Positions 6,593 through 8,498 of a stretch of 8,498 bases of DNA are shown piece after piece. Origin of the DNA: Flavobacteriales bacterium (lineage in GTDB: Bacteria > Bacteroidota > Bacteroidia > Flavobacteriales_D > SKUL01); the NCBI GenBank assembly GCA_007129985.1, contig SKUL01000024.1, forward strand, positions 1-8,498, written 5' to 3'. The position numbers were made by a program, and so were the translations under genes. The notes under the pieces were generated by a model. It saw only the letters and a program-made list of their open reading frames with translations. It was not told the origin of the DNA and made no database searches. Each line of letters opens with the position of its first letter. Positions within the stretch are counted from its first letter, which is position 1.

Positions 6593-7605
6593 TCGTGGCT
6601 CTTGAACGGGTCGTCGCCCCGGTTGGATTTTTTGCGCGGTTTGGCCTTGTTCGCTTCCTGTTCTTCTTCAGACTGCTTAATGTTATCGCGCAATTGTTGC
6701 CCCACGTAGGTTCCTTCAATAATTTGTTGTTGGAAATCCTTCATGGCCGAAGGCGAATGCGGAATCAGGATAGAAGTGTTTTTGGAGTTGGAACCCACGT
6801 TGTTCAAGGTATCGAAATACTGGGTGAGCAACACAAACTGCATTACCTCCTCGTGTGATACTTCTTTGAGTGAACGCTGGAAATCCTCCACAGACTCCTT
6901 AAAACCCCGAACAATTTCAAGGCGTTGCTGTGCAATACCCTGTCCGGAAAGACGCGTACTTTCGGCGTGGGCTTCGGCTTTTTTCACAATGCGGATTTTT
7001 TCGCCCTCGGCTTCTTCAAGAGCCGCGTATTTGTTTCGCTTAGCAGCGTTGATGTTGTTCATGGCAACTTTCACACGGTCGTCAGGATCAATATCCGTAA
7101 TCAGCGTTTTGACAATACGAAAGCCATATTCTTCCATGGCATCTCGCAGGTTTTGGGCAACAGCAAGAGCGATGTCTTCTTTTTTGGCAAACACATCGTC
7201 CAGATCCAGCTTCGGAACTTCAGCCCGAACATCATCAAATACATAGGACGAAATTTGCAGGCGCGGATCATCAAGGCTGTAAAAGGCTTCTCTCACGCGT
7301 TCGCTCTTCACCTGAAATTGCACAGAAATTTTGAGTTGAACAAAAACATCATCAAGGGTTTTGGTTTCTACGTCCACATCCAGTTGCTGTACCCTGAGGT
7401 TTACAACGCCTGCGTTCCGTTCAATAAATGGAATAATCAAGTTGAAACCTGAGGTGGCAATACGGTTGTATTTTCCAAGTCGCTCAATGGCAACCGAGGT
7501 TTTTTCGCGAACGATAATCACCGATTTAAGAACCAGAAAAACCAACACCACAATCAGGATGATGTTGGAGAGAAACATGTTGATGAAGTCCATACCGTCG
7601 TTCAT
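6589..7605 (-). CDS. SPFH/band-7 membrane protein, HIR (hypersensitive-induced reaction)-like
   Basis: A 338-residue protein with one N-terminal membrane helix (about residues 9-30), then an SPFH/band-7 domain (about 33-180), a charged helical coiled-coil region (about 180-250) and a Lys/Glu-rich C-terminal tail. SPFH proteins form large membrane-bound ring scaffolds in lipid microdomains. The sequence closely follows plant HIR proteins rather than generic stomatins: LRVQQLDV-VETKT (70-83), YVFDDVRAEVPKLDLDDVF (121-139), 'INAAKRNKYAALEEAEGEK' (185-203), LSGQGIAQQR (219-228), TQYFDT (261-266) and IPHSPSAMKD (281-290) all have near-identical counterparts in HIR as I remember it. No NfeD-type partner is adjacent. 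I chose ATG 7605 because an A/C-rich leader precedes it; ATG 7593 is possible. An in-frame ATG at 7671 would swallow the promoter region. The stop overlaps the neighbour's stop by 4 bp. Confidence 0.93.
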   Translation of the reverse strand: MNDGMDFINMFLSNIILIVVLVFLVLKSVIIVREKTSVAIERLGKYNRIATSGFNLIIPFIERNAGVVNLRVQQLDVDVETKTLDDVFVQLKISVQFQVKSERVREAFYSLDDPRLQISSYVFDDVRAEVPKLDLDDVFAKKEDIALAVAQNLRDAMEEYGFRIVKTLITDIDPDDRVKVAMNNINAAKRNKYAALEEAEGEKIRIVKKAEAHAESTRLSGQGIAQQRLEIVRGFKESVEDFQRSLKEVSHEEVMQFVLLTQYFDTLNNVGSNSKNTSILIPHSPSAMKDFQQQIIEGTYVGQQLRDNIKQSEEEQEANKAKPRKKSNRGDDPFKSHD

Positions 7606-7630
7606 TTGGGGTTGTGTGTTTGTTGAATGG

Positions 7631-7638
7631 TAAATGTA
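7631..7638 (-). promoter_or_regulatory. Possible -7 box for the SPFH gene
   Basis: On the minus strand TACATTTA (7638-7631) matches TAnnTTTG at all but the last base. It shares the context GTTACATTT with the methyltransferase promoter. It lies 25 bp before ATG 7605. I see no TTG at the -33 distance, so support is partial. Confidence 0.35.
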
Positions 7639-7668
7639 ACCCTTTTGGGGCGATTCTTGTTCGTTACA
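7635..7668. repeat. Inverted repeat TGTAAC-N22-GTTACA in the divergent SPFH/ChaN spacer
   Basis: TGTAAC at 7635-7640 and GTTACA at 7663-7668 form a perfect 6-bp inverted repeat with a 22-bp spacer. The left arm overlaps the proposed SPFH -7 box. The 93-bp spacer 7606-7698 must hold promoters for both divergent genes; for the right-hand gene I see no clear box beyond TACATTAG at 7687-7694, which sits very close to the ATG. Too far apart for a simple operator half-site pair on one helix face, and possibly chance. Confidence 0.25.
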
Positions 7669-7698
7669 CAATTTTTAAGTTGTGATTACATTAGCAGC

Positions 7699-8498
7699 AT
7701 GAAGCAAACTTGGGGAATTTTGATGTGTGCCTGGTTATTTTCAGCGGGTGCACACGCGCAAAATGTTGAGGCGTATCGCCTTTTTACAGGCAAAGGGAAG
7801 AAAACCACTTTTGAAAAAATGGCCCGCGATGCCTCAAAGGCGCAGGTGGTTTTGTTTGGTGAATACCACGACGATGCCATTGGGCATTGGATGCAACTGA
7901 AGCTTGCGCAGGATTTACATCGCCGCGGCAATCTCGTAATGGGCGCCGAAATGTTTGAGCGGGATACACAGCATTTGTTGAATGCATACTTGGCAGGTGA
8001 GCTCGAAGACAAGGAGTTTCGAGATACGGTGCACTCCATCTGGAGCAACTACGCCACCGATTACAAGCCACTTGTTGATTTTGCCCGTGAGCAGAATGTC
8101 CCTTTTGTGGCAACCAATGTACCGCGTTATATGGCCTCGGCTGTGTACCGCGGGGGTTTTGAAAAACTCGAAGAGCTTAGCGACGATGAGAAGGCGTGGC
8201 TTCCGCCGCTGCCACCACCTTACGATCCCTCGCTTCCGGGTTACCAGGCCATGCTCGAAATGGGCATGGGACACGGTGGCGACAATTTCCCAAAAGCCCA
8301 GGCCATTAAGGATGCCACCATGGGGTGGTTCATTGTGCAAAACCTACCCGATGAAGGTGTTTTTCTGCACTTCAACGGAAGCTACCACAGCAACAACTAC
8401 GAGGGTATCTATTGGTACCTGAACCAATACGCTACCGACTTGAATATCTTCACCATTACCACGGTGCGGCAGGAGGATGTGTCGAAACTTTTGCCTGA
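7699..8498 (+). CDS. ChaN-family (Tiki superfamily) exported haem/iron-associated protein, 3' end outside window
   Basis: 266 complete codons from ATG 7699 to the window edge with no in-frame stop; the final TGA letters are out of frame, so the gene continues. MKQTWGILMCAWLFSAGAHA is a Sec signal with an AHA/Q cleavage site and no lipobox Cys, unlike the lipoprotein ChaN of some proteobacteria. Diagnostic blocks are VVLFGEYHDD (50-59; G54, E55, H57), H63 followed by 'MQLKLAQDL', MGAEMFERD (81-89), ATNVPRYMASAVYRGG (138-153) and FNGSYHSNNYEGI (225-237; H230). These match the Cofac_haem_bdg/DUF399 family, a relative of TraB, EreA and Tiki proteins. Structural work on ChaN describes haem binding; some Tiki relatives are metalloproteases. 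In the cell it should be periplasmic or surface-exposed. The role in iron or haem handling is from family knowledge, not from context: no receptor or transporter is visible here. Confidence 0.92.
   Translation, partial: MKQTWGILMCAWLFSAGAHAQNVEAYRLFTGKGKKTTFEKMARDASKAQVVLFGEYHDDAIGHWMQLKLAQDLHRRGNLVMGAEMFERDTQHLLNAYLAGELEDKEFRDTVHSIWSNYATDYKPLVDFAREQNVPFVATNVPRYMASAVYRGGFEKLEELSDDEKAWLPPLPPPYDPSLPGYQAMLEMGMGHGGDNFPKAQAIKDATMGWFIVQNLPDEGVFLHFNGSYHSNNYEGIYWYLNQYATDLNIFTITTVRQEDVSKLLP

Noticed and set aside
7606..7671. Longer start (ATG 7671) for the SPFH protein.
   Set aside because: The added 22 residues are polar, precede the membrane helix, cover the likely promoter and resemble nothing in the family.
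8496..8498. TGA at the very end of the window as the stop of the ChaN-like gene.
   Set aside because: It is out of frame with ATG 7699: the last complete codon is CCT at 8494-8496, so the gene continues past the window.
1..8498. Possible defence island, mobile element or biosynthetic cluster.
   Set aside because: No nuclease, toxin, transposase, integrase, synthase or repeat array is present, and the genes are common chromosomal envelope and metabolic families.

Overview
The window looks like ordinary chromosomal DNA from a member of the Bacteroidota, probably a free-living aquatic lineage; I cannot name a genus. The evidence is a DUF5916-type outer-membrane protein, a Bacteroidota-style lipoprotein haloperoxidase, weak or absent Shine-Dalgarno sequences with A-rich leaders, and promoter-like TAnnTTTG (-7) boxes upstream of several genes. 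I see no transposase, integrase, tRNA, rRNA, CRISPR array, phage gene or plasmid function.

Layout, left to right. (1) 1-1605 (+) is the C-terminal part of a DUF5916/CBM9-type outer-membrane beta-barrel protein that begins outside the window. (2) 1607-3208 (-) is a long class I SAM-dependent methyltransferase with two winged-helix-like segments before its catalytic domain; its stop codon lies 1 bp from that of gene 1. (3) A 200-bp divergent spacer (3209-3408) carries a good promoter for the methyltransferase and some small repeats. (4) 3409-4047 (+) is a beta-class carbonic anhydrase closed by a strong intrinsic terminator (4069-4102). (5) 4167-5681 (+) is a vanadium-dependent haloperoxidase with a lipoprotein signal and a complete vanadate site. 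(6) 5681-6592 (+) is an exported protein of unknown function, translationally coupled to the haloperoxidase. (7) 6589-7605 (-) is a membrane-anchored SPFH/band-7 protein strikingly like the plant HIR proteins; its stop overlaps that of gene 6. (8) 7699-8498 (+) is an exported ChaN-family (Tiki superfamily) haem/iron-associated protein whose 3' end runs off the window.

How they fit together. The genes mostly look like separate transcription units. Two convergent pairs share almost the same stop position, there are two divergent promoter regions, and the one clear operon is the haloperoxidase plus the unknown exported protein. Envelope functions predominate: outer-membrane barrel, lipoprotein enzyme, exported partner, SPFH scaffold and ChaN. 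The most interesting items are the haloperoxidase/partner pair, the duplicated-winged-helix methyltransferase resembling polyketide-synthase methyltransferases but with no synthase nearby, and the HIR-like SPFH protein. I found no convincing undescribed multi-gene defence or mobile system.
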